From: Lachnospiraceae bacterium P6B14 | GTDB lineage: Bacteria; Bacillota; Clostridia; Lachnospirales; Lachnospiraceae | DNA: 64,000 nucleotides | Assembly: GCA_000687695.1 (NCBI GenBank) | Contig: JHWZ01000010.1 | Location: 29,575 to 93,574, forward strand | Direction: 5' to 3' | Part shown: piece after piece, positions 18,092 to 26,774 of the stretch | Layout of the letters: each line of letters begins with the position of its first letter | Position numbering within the stretch: position 1 is the stretch's first letter | The notes under the pieces: generated by a model | Seen by the model: the letters and a program-made list of their open reading frames with translations, nothing else | Told to the model about the DNA's origin: nothing | Databases searched by the model: none | Made by a program: the position numbers and the translations under genes

Positions 18092-19528
18092 TTATTCCTC
18101 CTCGTCTTCCTCCGGCGGATCTACATCCTCCGCAGGAGCCTTTGACGGCTTCGGGGTAGCTACGGGCTTTCCGCTTCCCCTGGTCACATATCTCGGAACT
18201 GCCTTATATGAACTCGAGTTGATCTGCTTTTTGGTCGTCTTTCCGTTTTCGGTAACAATCTTCCACAGCACTGCCTCATAACCGATATGCGCGCTCTGTG
18301 TAACATGCTCATATGTCGGCGGCTGATTCGGATCGAGGGTAACCTTGTCCTCGCCCGGCTCAATTGTCTTCAGAACCTCAGACACAAACTCGATCTTGCG
18401 ATCGGCAGGTCTGGTCTCGGCTCCGATAACGGTAAACCATATGGTACCACCACCTGCTCCGCCTCGGATCAGGATAGGCACATCTGAATTGTTTCTGAAC
18501 TTAAAATCCTTGTAGTCTCCGGCTATAGCTGCATCCATCGACGGCTTCACATAGGAAACCACCATCGAATGCGGTGATCTCTCAACCACCTCGAGCTCCG
18601 CACGAAGAACCGCGTTATAAAGCGTCGTTGAAACCTGGCAAACACCTCCGCCTATGGAATCCACGACCTCGCCCTTGTTGTAGGACGGCGCGGGCAAATA
18701 TCCGTTTTCCTCGGTAAGAGGAGAAATAGTGTCATGCACGGAGAACGTTTCACCCGGCAAAACCACACTGCCGTTTATGAGTCTCGCGGCATTCGCAAGG
18801 TTCTTTGATCTGGTGACATTACCCTGGCTATAGGTCGTAGAAAACGCTCCGATCTTATCCTTGCAACGTCTGGCCGTCTCCTCGGAAACCTTTGGCTCCT
18901 TTACGGTAGTGACCGCAACTGCGTTTATGTCTCCCTCGGCAGTAGCCTCTATCTGCTTTTTTATCTCCTCCACGGTAGCATCAACATCGACCGAGAGCCC
19001 CTGTCTGGACTTGGTATACTTGATCTCACCGTCTACGAGCTTAACCGTGGCATCCTTTGGCTTTTTCGCCTTTTTACCGCATTTTTTCTTGACAAACTTT
19101 GAAAGCTTTGCCTCGGAATATGTAAAGGTCAGGTCGTATTCCTGATGCTCAGCCTCAACCCGCTTCATCTCAGCATAGTTAACAAAAATATTCTCACCCT
19201 TGCCGAGTTTCATCGCCTGATCGATAACATCGTTTTCCTCTACGCGATAATCGAAATCCTTCAGGTTTGTCTCGACAATATTTCCGCTCACATCCACATG
19301 GATCGGTCGATCGCTCTTCGTGGCCTCATATCCGTCGATGAGAGCCTGTACCTCCTCGGCAGTCTTTCCGCCTACATCCATGCCCGCGACATATACTCCC
19401 TGTATGATACGATTCGGGTCAGGTTTGTTCTGCATATAAAAAACCAACACATAGGATATGATCAGCATGATCATGATCAGTATCACCAAAAATGCCGGTA
19501 AATAATGCGGTCTTTCCTTTCTTCTCAT
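18092..19528 (-). CDS. VanW family membrane-anchored wall protein
   Basis: 478 residues. An N-terminal signal anchor (~12-35) is followed by a peptidoglycan-binding-4-type region (~85-200), the VanW domain (~230-360; GEVVDSIGGGVCQVSTTLYNAVLRAELEV) and a short beta-rich G5-like segment. The tail is acidic and Pro-rich. The family is tied to envelope and vancomycin-resistance loci, but the activity is unproven; a wall-associated role is inferred. I use the ATG that follows GAGGTGG; an in-frame TTG lies just before it. A promoter-like pair sits about 55-90 bases upstream. Confidence 0.9.
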   Translation of the reverse strand: MRRKERPHYLPAFLVILIMIMLIISYVLVFYMQNKPDPNRIIQGVYVAGMDVGGKTAEEVQALIDGYEATKSDRPIHVDVSGNIVETNLKDFDYRVEENDVIDQAMKLGKGENIFVNYAEMKRVEAEHQEYDLTFTYSEAKLSKFVKKKCGKKAKKPKDATVKLVDGEIKYTKSRQGLSVDVDATVEEIKKQIEATAEGDINAVAVTTVKEPKVSEETARRCKDKIGAFSTTYSQGNVTRSKNLANAARLINGSVVLPGETFSVHDTISPLTEENGYLPAPSYNKGEVVDSIGGGVCQVSTTLYNAVLRAELEVVERSPHSMVVSYVKPSMDAAIAGDYKDFKFRNNSDVPILIRGGAGGGTIWFTVIGAETRPADRKIEFVSEVLKTIEPGEDKVTLDPNQPPTYEHVTQSAHIGYEAVLWKIVTENGKTTKKQINSSSYKAVPRYVTRGSGKPVATPKPSKAPAEDVDPPEEDEEE

Positions 19529-19585
19529 CAATCCACCTCTTTATGGGCTTGCCATTTTCCTTAAAGTATATTACAATAATACCAT

Positions 19586-19614
19586 AGTATAGCACATATC
19601 GATTTAAAAAACAA
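19586..19614 (-). promoter_or_regulatory. Promoter for the vanW-like operon
   Basis: On the minus strand TTGTTT, a 17-base spacer and TATACT. It is placed between the terminator of the 33-residue peptide gene and the VanW start, so it could drive the VanW/PurM-C/Lrp/aminotransferase run. Confidence 0.6.
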
Positions 19615-19621
19615 CATATAA

Positions 19622-19650
19622 ATAAGAAAAGCGGGAGAATGCTCCCCCGC
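19622..19650 (-). terminator. Terminator of the 33-residue membrane peptide gene
   Basis: A GC-rich hairpin (GCGGGAG paired with CTCCC and a bulged CGC) starts 7 bases past the stop codon and is followed by TTTTCTTATTT on the minus strand. Confidence 0.65.
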
Positions 19651-19656
19651 ATTTGA

Positions 19657-19758
19657 TCACTGCGCAGTTATGGTTGCGACCAAGCCCAAAACCATGGCCA
19701 GGATAACCGCAGCACAGATGATGGCTGCGATCCAGCGCTGTTTTTTTCGATTTAGCAT
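19657..19758 (-). CDS. 33-residue single-pass membrane peptide
   Basis: A short gene with its own AGGGGG ribosome site 6 bases before ATG and its own terminator. The product starts MLNRKKQRWIAAII, continues as one hydrophobic helix (about 10-30) and ends TITAQ. Basic residues precede the helix, so the N-terminus should stay inside. Small membrane peptides of this shape, with an NRKKQR-like start, occur in other Clostridia, but the function is unknown to me. It is divergent from the membrane-anchored helical protein gene that starts 62 bases away. The well-formed signals at both ends are the main support. Confidence 0.7.
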   Translation of the reverse strand: MLNRKKQRWIAAIICAAVILAMVLGLVATITAQ

Positions 19759-19820
19759 GGGAACCCCCTTTCATATCGGCTTCCCTGCGGGGAGCCCACT
19801 CCTGATCGGAGCTGTAAATT

Positions 19821-20450
19821 ATGATCATTCCTGTATTTATAATCATTTTTGTCATCTTCATCGCATGGACGCAGTATGAGATGAAAAAATCCTCAAAAGA
19901 AGCCCGCAAGGCCAACGAAGCCTTTTGGGCCCGCGAAGAGCAGGCAAACTTCGCGCCGAAACAGGATATCTCGGATCTGCCTCTGTTGCGTTTCGAGGAA
20001 TCCGTTATCCCGATGCCGCCCGAAGGTGCTTTCACCGATGAGGACGACATTTCCACGTATATAAAGGAGCTAAAAGCTCTCATTCGCGAGCCGATGATCG
20101 ACCTGAGCGAATACACGAACACCGACCTCAAGCTCGCATATGGTGTTGCCAATTTCACCACTCTTTCGGGCTACGATGATAACTACAACAGCTTTTTGCT
20201 GTTACTCACAAACCTCGCTCGCGGTTACGAACGTCGCGAGATGAATGAGCTGGCCGCTAATACCTACCGTTCCGCACTTTCATGCGGCTCACTGAAGCTT
20301 ACCGACTATACCGGGCTGGCAAAGGTCTATATAGCCATGGATGAACCCGGAAAGGTATCTGAGCTTATCGAGGAGGTCGAAACATCCGAAAACCCTCACT
20401 CAGGCGGCATCGTAGAGGCTTTAAAACGCGAACTGGCGAAGTATCAATAA
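19821..20450 (+). CDS. Membrane-anchored helical-repeat protein
   Basis: 209 residues. An N-terminal hydrophobic helix (~2-16) is followed at once by lysines, so the bulk is probably cytosolic. Residues ~90-205 are helical with TPR-like spacing ([51 protein letters not shown], quoted only as a guide to the helices near 115-170). GGAG lies 9 bases before the ATG. No specific family recognised. A scaffold role at the membrane is inferred from the fold. Confidence 0.8.
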   Translation: MIIPVFIIIFVIFIAWTQYEMKKSSKEARKANEAFWAREEQANFAPKQDISDLPLLRFEESVIPMPPEGAFTDEDDISTYIKELKALIREPMIDLSEYTNTDLKLAYGVANFTTLSGYDDNYNSFLLLLTNLARGYERREMNELAANTYRSALSCGSLKLTDYTGLAKVYIAMDEPGKVSELIEEVETSENPHSGGIVEALKRELAKYQ

Positions 20451-20511
20451 TTCACGGATATTTTACTTTACTTCACTGACTCTGTCAAGAAAATATCTGT
20501 CATTTCTGCTA

Positions 20512-20540
20512 TTTACATATGAATATCTATCTGATATAAT
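20512..20540 (+). promoter_or_regulatory. Promoter for the chemoreceptor gene
   Basis: TTTACA, a 17-base spacer, then a perfect TATAAT. The -10 lies 37 bases before the ATG that has the AAGGAGG ribosome site. Confidence 0.8.
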
Positions 20541-20577
20541 GAATATGATTATTCTTGCTTACAAGGAGGAACACCAT

Positions 20578-22086
20578 ATGGAATCGTACAACGAAGCCGA
20601 AGCAAAAAAACTGGCAGCGATGAGTGAGTTCGCTCTTGCGAATAAGACCGTAGCTCAGCTACTCACCATCATATGCTCGATCATTTCCGTAGCCTACATA
20701 GCCGAAGTTGCCAAAGGGAGCAGAACACTTCTTTACGTAGCTATTACGGTCATACTCGCCATGGCACCTGTTGTGGCTTCATGGATTCTCTATAGTGCGA
20801 ATCATGCAACGCCGATCCTCAAATATGTTGCGGTGATCGGATATAACATCATGTACTGCTATGTTCTTTTCACGGCAGCCAATGATCTTGTTTTCACGTA
20901 TGCTATCCCGATGATGATCGCATATACGCTCTATGGCGATAAGCTTCTGACCATAATAAACGGCGTTATCGTGGTGGTTGCGAATATCATTTCGATCATT
21001 ATACCGTTTATGCAGGGTGAGGTTTCAAAGGAAAAGGTAGTTGTTTTTGAGATCCAGGGTCTGCTCATGATCGTTATGAGCATCTACTTCGTCTGGACAT
21101 CATCACGAGATATGCTGTTCCAGCGCATACGTACTGCCAGACTTTCTCTCGAGCAGCACCACACGAGTGAGCTTCTCGATGATGTGCTCACAGTATCCGG
21201 GAGAATGACTGATTCCGTCAAAAATATCACCGAGGAAATGCACACTCTGCAGGGCTCGGTACAGGATACACTTTCATCCATGGATCAGGTTAGCTCAGGC
21301 GCAAACGAGTCCGCTGATGCGGTTCAGAATCAGCTTGCAAAAACCGAAGAGATTCAGAAACATGTAGCGAGTGTCCGCGAGGCAGCAGATACCATCAGCG
21401 AGGATGTGGACGCTACAGCCGGTGAGGTTGAACAGGGCCGAATCTCCATCCATCGCATGGGCGATCTTACCGAAGAGGTTCACCGCTCAGGAAGAGATGT
21501 TCAGGCCGCTCTTTCAACCTTCCAGGAAAGCGCATCAAAGATGAATACCATCACGGAGCTCATCAACAGTGTAGCTTCTCAGACCAGTCTGCTCGCACTT
21601 AACGCCTCTATCGAGGCAGCCAGGGCAGGAGAGGCCGGCAAAGGCTTTGCGGTAGTTGCCTCCGAGATCTCGAACCTCGCAGGACAGACAACATCTGCTA
21701 CTCAGGACATAAATGAGCTTATCGAGAGTATCACATCACAGCTTGATACCATCGTAAGCACCATTGATGGACTTTTGGAGGCCGGAGAAGAAGAAAGCAA
21801 ATGCGCTGAAGAAACCACTGAGAACTTTGACAGGATCGCCGAAAAGGTTGACGCGATCACAGAACGCGCTACTGAGATGGCCGGCGCAGTCAACCTGCTT
21901 TCATCAGCAAACGATGAGATCGTAAACAGCATCCAGACCATATCTGCCATTACAGAAGAAGTTAACTCTCATGCAAATGAGACCTACGCAAGCAGCGAGG
22001 CAAACCAGCAGATAGTTACACATATCAATTCACTTGTAAATGAGCTTAACGATGATGCAGAAGCGCTGAAGGCTCACAATCAATAA
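20578..22086 (+). CDS. Methyl-accepting chemotaxis protein, polytopic and without HAMP
   Basis: 502 residues from the ATG that follows AAGGAGG; an upstream in-frame ATG overlaps the promoter and is unlikely. About six membrane helices fill residues ~20-180, with no large external ligand domain. A cytoplasmic coiled coil follows directly, with the conserved signalling tip at about 330-365 ([20 protein letters not shown]). No HAMP domain is seen. Such receptors may sense membrane state or small internal cues. It has its own promoter and terminator, so it is a single-gene unit. Confidence 0.93.
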   Translation: MESYNEAEAKKLAAMSEFALANKTVAQLLTIICSIISVAYIAEVAKGSRTLLYVAITVILAMAPVVASWILYSANHATPILKYVAVIGYNIMYCYVLFTAANDLVFTYAIPMMIAYTLYGDKLLTIINGVIVVVANIISIIIPFMQGEVSKEKVVVFEIQGLLMIVMSIYFVWTSSRDMLFQRIRTARLSLEQHHTSELLDDVLTVSGRMTDSVKNITEEMHTLQGSVQDTLSSMDQVSSGANESADAVQNQLAKTEEIQKHVASVREAADTISEDVDATAGEVEQGRISIHRMGDLTEEVHRSGRDVQAALSTFQESASKMNTITELINSVASQTSLLALNASIEAARAGEAGKGFAVVASEISNLAGQTTSATQDINELIESITSQLDTIVSTIDGLLEAGEEESKCAEETTENFDRIAEKVDAITERATEMAGAVNLLSSANDEIVNSIQTISAITEEVNSHANETYASSEANQQIVTHINSLVNELNDDAEALKAHNQ

Positions 22087-22114
22087 AGACTTTTAACCGT
22101 ACCAAATCGCATAG

Positions 22115-22148
22115 AAAAACGGCTTCCGTATTTTCGGAAGCCGTTTTT
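22115..22148. terminator. Bidirectional terminator
   Basis: A perfect 14-base stem (AAAAACGGCTTCCG) with a 6-base loop and T runs on both strands separates the chemoreceptor gene from the convergent zinc-ribbon gene. Confidence 0.93.
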
Positions 22149-22166
22149 CATTATGATTATTTTTTA

Positions 22167-23048
22167 TCATTCCACAATCTTTGTAACACGTCGGATCTGT
22201 GACGGTTCACTCCATGCGGTATAGTACTTTTTCCCGCTTACGGTCTTATAAGCACGAACCCTCGCACGTATCCACTTAAAAGAGCCGCTGAACCGGATAG
22301 TATGCGATGTACTCGCTTCTTCGCTTTCTTCATCTTCGTCGCCGTTTTTGGTACTCTTTTTCTGCCATTTGAGCTCGTATCCATCCGCACCCTCTATCGG
22401 AGTCCAGGTGACGTTCATAGGCTTCTTGCCCTTTTTATCACCCTTGGCCATCTTTATCCGGATCACAGGCTGCTGGCCTATGAAAAGCTGAACGGTACAT
22501 CTGTCCGAATACTCTTTTGAATCCTTGTAATCTCCCAAGCCATCAAAAAGCTTTATGGCTTTCTTATAGGAGTATGCATCATAATATTTCTTTGCGAGGA
22601 AATAGGAGGCTTTTTTATACATGTCCTTTGAGTCTTCGTAGTCTCCCAGCTTTTTGAAAGCATCTACTGCATCCTCGTATTTTTTGTTATCCAAAAACTG
22701 CATCGCCTTTTCGTAATCCTTTTCCTTCGGATCCGGTGTAGGCTCCGGTGTCGGGGTAGCAGGCTCCTCGGTTTCATCCGGTGCTTCCGTAGCCTCTATG
22801 AGTTCCTCCTCCGTCTGCTCTTCTTCACCCTTGTCACCCTTGATAACACCCGTTGCAACGAGTGCGACTAACACGAGCGCAAACACGATCAGACATACAG
22901 CTATCGTAGCCAGGACGATATTCTTTGTCGAGCCGGGTTTCTTTTCCCCGTTTCCGCCGTTTTCATCTTTGCTGTTTTCGTGACCGCACACCGGGCAGAC
23001 TCCCGAGCCGTCATCGATCCTCGCGCCGCATTTTTTACAATACTCCAT
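22167..23048 (-). CDS. Zinc-ribbon membrane protein with TPR-like repeats and FN3-like domain
   Basis: 293 residues. The N-terminal zinc ribbon uses Cys4, Cys7, Cys18 and Cys21. A membrane helix spans about 44-68. An acidic Thr/Pro linker leads to two or three helical repeats of the kind YEDAVDAFKKLGDYEDSKDM (~110-185). A C-terminal FN3-like domain (~197-293; MNVTWTPIEGADGYELKWQKK) follows. The repeats and FN3 part should be outside. The helical repeat with GDYKDS is common in Clostridial surface proteins. Its promoter and ribosome site are both visible. Function unknown. Confidence 0.88.
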   Translation of the reverse strand: MEYCKKCGARIDDGSGVCPVCGHENSKDENGGNGEKKPGSTKNIVLATIAVCLIVFALVLVALVATGVIKGDKGEEEQTEEELIEATEAPDETEEPATPTPEPTPDPKEKDYEKAMQFLDNKKYEDAVDAFKKLGDYEDSKDMYKKASYFLAKKYYDAYSYKKAIKLFDGLGDYKDSKEYSDRCTVQLFIGQQPVIRIKMAKGDKKGKKPMNVTWTPIEGADGYELKWQKKSTKNGDEDEESEEASTSHTIRFSGSFKWIRARVRAYKTVSGKKYYTAWSEPSQIRRVTKIVE

Positions 23049-23099
23049 GATCTCCTCTCTTTCCTTCGTTTCTCACACCCCGAAGTTGCACACAAAATA

Positions 23100-23128
23100 A
23101 GTATACAGCATTGAAAGCGGGAAGTAAA
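23100..23128 (-). promoter_or_regulatory. Promoter for the zinc-ribbon/FN3 membrane gene
   Basis: Minus-strand TTTACT, a 17-base spacer, TATACT, about 50 bases before the start codon. Confidence 0.65.
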
Positions 23129-23141
23129 GCGAAAAAATGAG

Positions 23142-25619
23142 TTATTTCATTCTTACTCGCATGGATACAATTCCTATTATCACTCCGATAATCATCGCAA
23201 GTCCTGCAATAAGCAACGTTGAACCGCCAAAGACGGATGCCGTTTCCGGTTCTGTTTCATCTTCCGGCTCATTTTCGTCCTCTGCCACTTCCCCGGATTC
23301 TGGGGCTGCAGCGGTTTTTTCATTTCTCCTGAAGTACAGATATCCTTTATCTCCCGTCATATCATAGGCATACTTGTCAGAAAATCTCGTTACTCCGATG
23401 AGATCGGGATCCGTAACGGACTCCTTTACACCGAAATCCTCAGCAAATATCGGATCACCTGCTTCCGGATCCGTAGTCGTATATACATTCAGCCACCCGT
23501 CACCCTTCCATTTATGCAGATCTGCTTTCTTGCCGTTTTTATCCAGCGCTGCTGCGTATGTAACAAATGTGATTTCCTTCGAACCCGTAGGGTAGGTACG
23601 GTCTATGATATAAGAAGGAATATCAACCTCGTTATACTCCGTCCTTTCCCCTTTGTCATTACACAGATCATAAATGGCATATGCCACCAAGGCAACAGCT
23701 ACTACTCCTGCAACCACGGAAACTATACGCGCACCGTAACGCCCCATAAATGATCCTCTCTCAAGAGTAGCCTCTTTTGCGTATATCTTATTCCATCTTG
23801 CATCTATCTTCTTTTGCATACCCGCCTTTGCTGATTCTACCTTTGCCTCTAACTTAGTGATCTTTGCTCTCACCGCAAGTTTCTCTTCTAACGTCAGTGA
23901 ATTTAATACCTTGTTATATTCTTTTACGGTAGGGTTTTCCAGCACATTCTGAAGATTAAGACGAGGAACTCTTTTCTGGATCTCCGCGAGCGAAGTCTTC
24001 CTGAAGTTTAGCTGCACATTTTTTATCTTCATCTTCATCTCTGACTCATAGTTTCTTCCCGCCGCCGTCAGCTTATCTTTTGTTGCATAGTATCTAGCGT
24101 TTCCTAAAACAGTATCCGTATCCAGACCCGGGTTGTTGAGCAAAGCCATCCCGAATGAAACGGCAAACACACAACTGGAAAAAAACAAGCCGATGCCGAA
24201 TTCAGGAGTTGAGAAAAAATTCGGTCCATCATCCACTGTCGAAAAACGTACCATCGAAGGTCCCGTAATAGCTGTTTCGCCATTGAACACATCACGATCC
24301 ACACCATCATATACTGAGATAGATATATCATCTGAGACCGTATTCGATTTGCTTTCCTCAGTCAGCTCACTGTCACCTGCAATCACACCTGAAAACAATC
24401 CATACAATCCTACATCCTGTATCAGGCTCTTTTGTCCCGATGAGAGGAGCGATGCCATGGGATAAAGATCCTTTTCCTTCAGATCCTCTCTCATAAAGAA
24501 GTCATATACTGATTTTTCGGTTCCGTATGTGAGTCCCTTCATATAAATGGTGAGGAGGGCGATCATCATGTTGTCCATGTCCTCAGTAGTCTCATTTACA
24601 CTGTCCATCGACTCAACTAACGTGTCGACAGTTTCATCCTCACTCATGGATTCATTTATTTCTTTTTCCGTACCCTCGGTTGAACCCTTATCCAGACATT
24701 TATCAATGGCATCGGAATCATTACTTTCAATGGCCTTTGCAAGGTCAGTTCCCTCATATTCTTTGATAGCATCTCTGATTATTTCAAGCTCTCCCAGGAT
24801 CATCGATGCGTCATTATTCAGATCCTCTTTCATCTTTTTCTGAAGTTCAGATTTAGATGCTCCGGGATAAGCCGCTTTATACTGTGCTTCCAGACCTTCA
24901 GGTCCCATTGCACTCATTCGCGCCATCCATGATCCATCTTTATTCAGCTTGTTGCCCTGAGCTTGAATAAGAATGTTTTCTATCGCCTGTATGTTAACAT
25001 CACTACCCTGCAAAAACACCTTCTTTAAATCGTCGAGTACTGCATTATCTGAAGATGACTGATTCAGAGCACGACCTGCATCAAGCAGATAATCGCCCAT
25101 CCCTTTTTCGCTGTCATCTTCAAAGTAATAATTCAGCGCATTATGCATCGTGACAGCTGCCGCCGTATCGGCATCGTAGTTTTTTGCATATTCTTTTATG
25201 GCAGGGATCACGGTATCCATCTGATCATTTACTACTTTCTCCTGTTCTTCCAGGAGATTTTTATAATCAGAATAGTTGAAGTCTCCGAACATGTCCATCA
25301 CCTGAATATCCCTGATGGCCATATTCGGATCATCCGTGGTGGTAAAACCGATCCATGCGTGAGTCGATGAGGACTTTCCGAAGTCTGTATCTATCACAGT
25401 GTATTCATCACCCAGATCCTCTTTCGCATTTTCGATATTGGATGCATAGCTTACCGCAATACTGCTCACATATTTGCCTGATGCTACATCACCCTCTGCA
25501 GCCCTTGCGATATCAGGCTGACCGGCATAACCCGGCAAACGAATATCACCGAATGTGGATACAAACGCCACAACCATTATCAAAAAAACACATGACGCCT
25601 TCTTTAATACTTCTTTCAT
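23142..25619 (-). CDS. Large membrane protein of unknown function
   Basis: 825 residues from the ATG preceded by GGAGGTGTTAGG; an upstream in-frame ATG is less likely. There is a signal peptide or anchor (~5-25), a ~440-residue acidic Ala/Asp/Ser-rich region, membrane helices near 465-490 and 628-650, a basic helical stretch between them, and a last helix at about 800-822 followed by RVRMK. The segment between the second and third helix may be outside and contains YIDRTYPTGSKEITFVTYA. I recognise no family. It stands alone between a promoter-bearing gap and the tRNA. Confidence 0.8.
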   Translation of the reverse strand: MKEVLKKASCVFLIMVVAFVSTFGDIRLPGYAGQPDIARAAEGDVASGKYVSSIAVSYASNIENAKEDLGDEYTVIDTDFGKSSSTHAWIGFTTTDDPNMAIRDIQVMDMFGDFNYSDYKNLLEEQEKVVNDQMDTVIPAIKEYAKNYDADTAAAVTMHNALNYYFEDDSEKGMGDYLLDAGRALNQSSSDNAVLDDLKKVFLQGSDVNIQAIENILIQAQGNKLNKDGSWMARMSAMGPEGLEAQYKAAYPGASKSELQKKMKEDLNNDASMILGELEIIRDAIKEYEGTDLAKAIESNDSDAIDKCLDKGSTEGTEKEINESMSEDETVDTLVESMDSVNETTEDMDNMMIALLTIYMKGLTYGTEKSVYDFFMREDLKEKDLYPMASLLSSGQKSLIQDVGLYGLFSGVIAGDSELTEESKSNTVSDDISISVYDGVDRDVFNGETAITGPSMVRFSTVDDGPNFFSTPEFGIGLFFSSCVFAVSFGMALLNNPGLDTDTVLGNARYYATKDKLTAAGRNYESEMKMKIKNVQLNFRKTSLAEIQKRVPRLNLQNVLENPTVKEYNKVLNSLTLEEKLAVRAKITKLEAKVESAKAGMQKKIDARWNKIYAKEATLERGSFMGRYGARIVSVVAGVVAVALVAYAIYDLCNDKGERTEYNEVDIPSYIIDRTYPTGSKEITFVTYAAALDKNGKKADLHKWKGDGWLNVYTTTDPEAGDPIFAEDFGVKESVTDPDLIGVTRFSDKYAYDMTGDKGYLYFRRNEKTAAAPESGEVAEDENEPEDETEPETASVFGGSTLLIAGLAMIIGVIIGIVSMRVRMK

Positions 25620-25746
25620 CCTAACACCTCCGTTTTTTTGCATCAATTCTTTTTGTCATACGTAGGACATTCTGACCGTTATCTTGTTTATTATACCGCA
25701 AAATCTCAATCTTCACAAGGCTTTTTGACTCTCTTCAAAAAAACAC

Positions 25747-25775
25747 TTGACAAATCCATCAAAGTACGATAAAAT
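25747..25775 (+). promoter_or_regulatory. Promoter of tRNA-Gly
   Basis: Perfect TTGACA, a 17-base spacer and TAAAAT, ending about 40 bases before the mature tRNA start. Confidence 0.85.
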
Positions 25776-25813
25776 GCGTATGTTTGAGAAATCAAGCATA
25801 AAACCACGTGAAT

Positions 25814-25884
25814 GCAGGTGTAGTTCAATGGTAGAACACTAGCCTTCCAAGCTAGATACGAGGGTTCGATTCCCTTCACCTGCT
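25814..25884 (+). tRNA. tRNA-Gly (anticodon TCC)
   Basis: A full cloverleaf can be drawn. The acceptor arms GCAGGTG and CACCTGC pair and the discriminator base is T. The D arm is GTTC/GAAC. The anticodon stem CTAGC/GCTAG encloses the loop CTTCCAA with anticodon TCC. The T arm contains GGTTCGATTCC. CCA is not encoded. It reads GGA codons. It has its own promoter and terminator and lies against the direction of both neighbours. Confidence 0.97.
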
Positions 25885-25891
25885 GAAGATT

Positions 25892-25923
25892 AAAAGGGAC
25901 GCTCAAAGAGCGTCCCTTTTTTT
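25892..25923. terminator. Terminator of tRNA-Gly, probably bidirectional
   Basis: The stem GGGACGCTC/GAGCGTCCC with an AAA loop is followed by seven T on the plus strand. A flanking A run gives TTTT on the other strand, so it could also close the ZIP transporter operon. Confidence 0.93.
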
Positions 25924-25952
25924 GCTTTCGATCTCCCTTCACCGGTCGGTCT

Positions 25953-26735
25953 TTATCCCAACGCTACATCCAGCGCCATCATCAATGTAAACCCTACTGC
26001 AAACATCACCACACCAATGTTCGAGTGCTCTCCGGCTGACATCTCCGGTATGAGTTCCTCTACAACCACGTACATCATTGCCCCGGCGGCAAAGCTGAGA
26101 AGATACGGCATCGTCGGTATAATCAAACCCGCTGCCAAGATTGTCAGAACCGCTCCGATCGGTTCGACTGCACCTGACAACACTCCATCTAAGAATGATC
26201 GTCCCTTGCTTTTTCCTTCTGCATGAAGCGGCATAGATATGATCGCCCCCTCCGGAAAGTTCTGTATAGCTATACCAAGAGCCAGTGCGAGCGCACCGCC
26301 TGCCGATATCGTACCGCTTCCCGAGATCAGTCCGGCATAGACCACTCCAACCGCCATTCCCTCAGGGAGGTTGTGAAGAGTCACCGCCAAAACCATCATG
26401 GTTGTTCGTTTCAAAGTTGATTTCGGGCCCTCTGCCTTATCCGTGTTCAAATGAAGATGTGGGATTACCGAATCCAATAGTAAAAGAAAAAGTATACCAA
26501 TCCAGAATCCGACTACTGCAGGCACCCATGACCATTTCCCCATATCACTCGCCTGCTCCATGGCAGGGATGATAAGACTCCAGATCGATGCCGCGACCAT
26601 AACACCGGCAGCAAATCCGGTGAGGGCTCTCTGCATGGTCATGCTCAGCTTGTTTCGCATGAAAAAAACACACGCAGATCCTGCCGTGGTCCCGATAAGC
26701 GGTATTGCCAGTCCGATCAAAACATCTGTATTCAT
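25953..26735 (-). CDS. ZIP family metal transporter
   Basis: 260 residues, about eight membrane helices. The ZIP signature HNLPEGMAVG occurs in the fourth helix and IQNFPEGA in the fifth; both form the metal site. A short His-containing cytosolic loop (IPHLHLN) follows helix three. The family imports zinc, iron or manganese. I use the ATG with GAGG 9 bases upstream; an in-frame GTG lies a few codons before it. It is 39 bases after the second ABC half-transporter and reads as the last gene of the ZinT-like/ABC/ABC operon, so a metal link is likely. Confidence 0.92.
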   Translation of the reverse strand: MNTDVLIGLAIPLIGTTAGSACVFFMRNKLSMTMQRALTGFAAGVMVAASIWSLIIPAMEQASDMGKWSWVPAVVGFWIGILFLLLLDSVIPHLHLNTDKAEGPKSTLKRTTMMVLAVTLHNLPEGMAVGVVYAGLISGSGTISAGGALALALGIAIQNFPEGAIISMPLHAEGKSKGRSFLDGVLSGAVEPIGAVLTILAAGLIIPTMPYLLSFAAGAMMYVVVEELIPEMSAGEHSNIGVVMFAVGFTLMMALDVALG

Positions 26736-26774
26736 AATTCTTATCCTCACTCATCCGGCATCTTTATGATTGCC

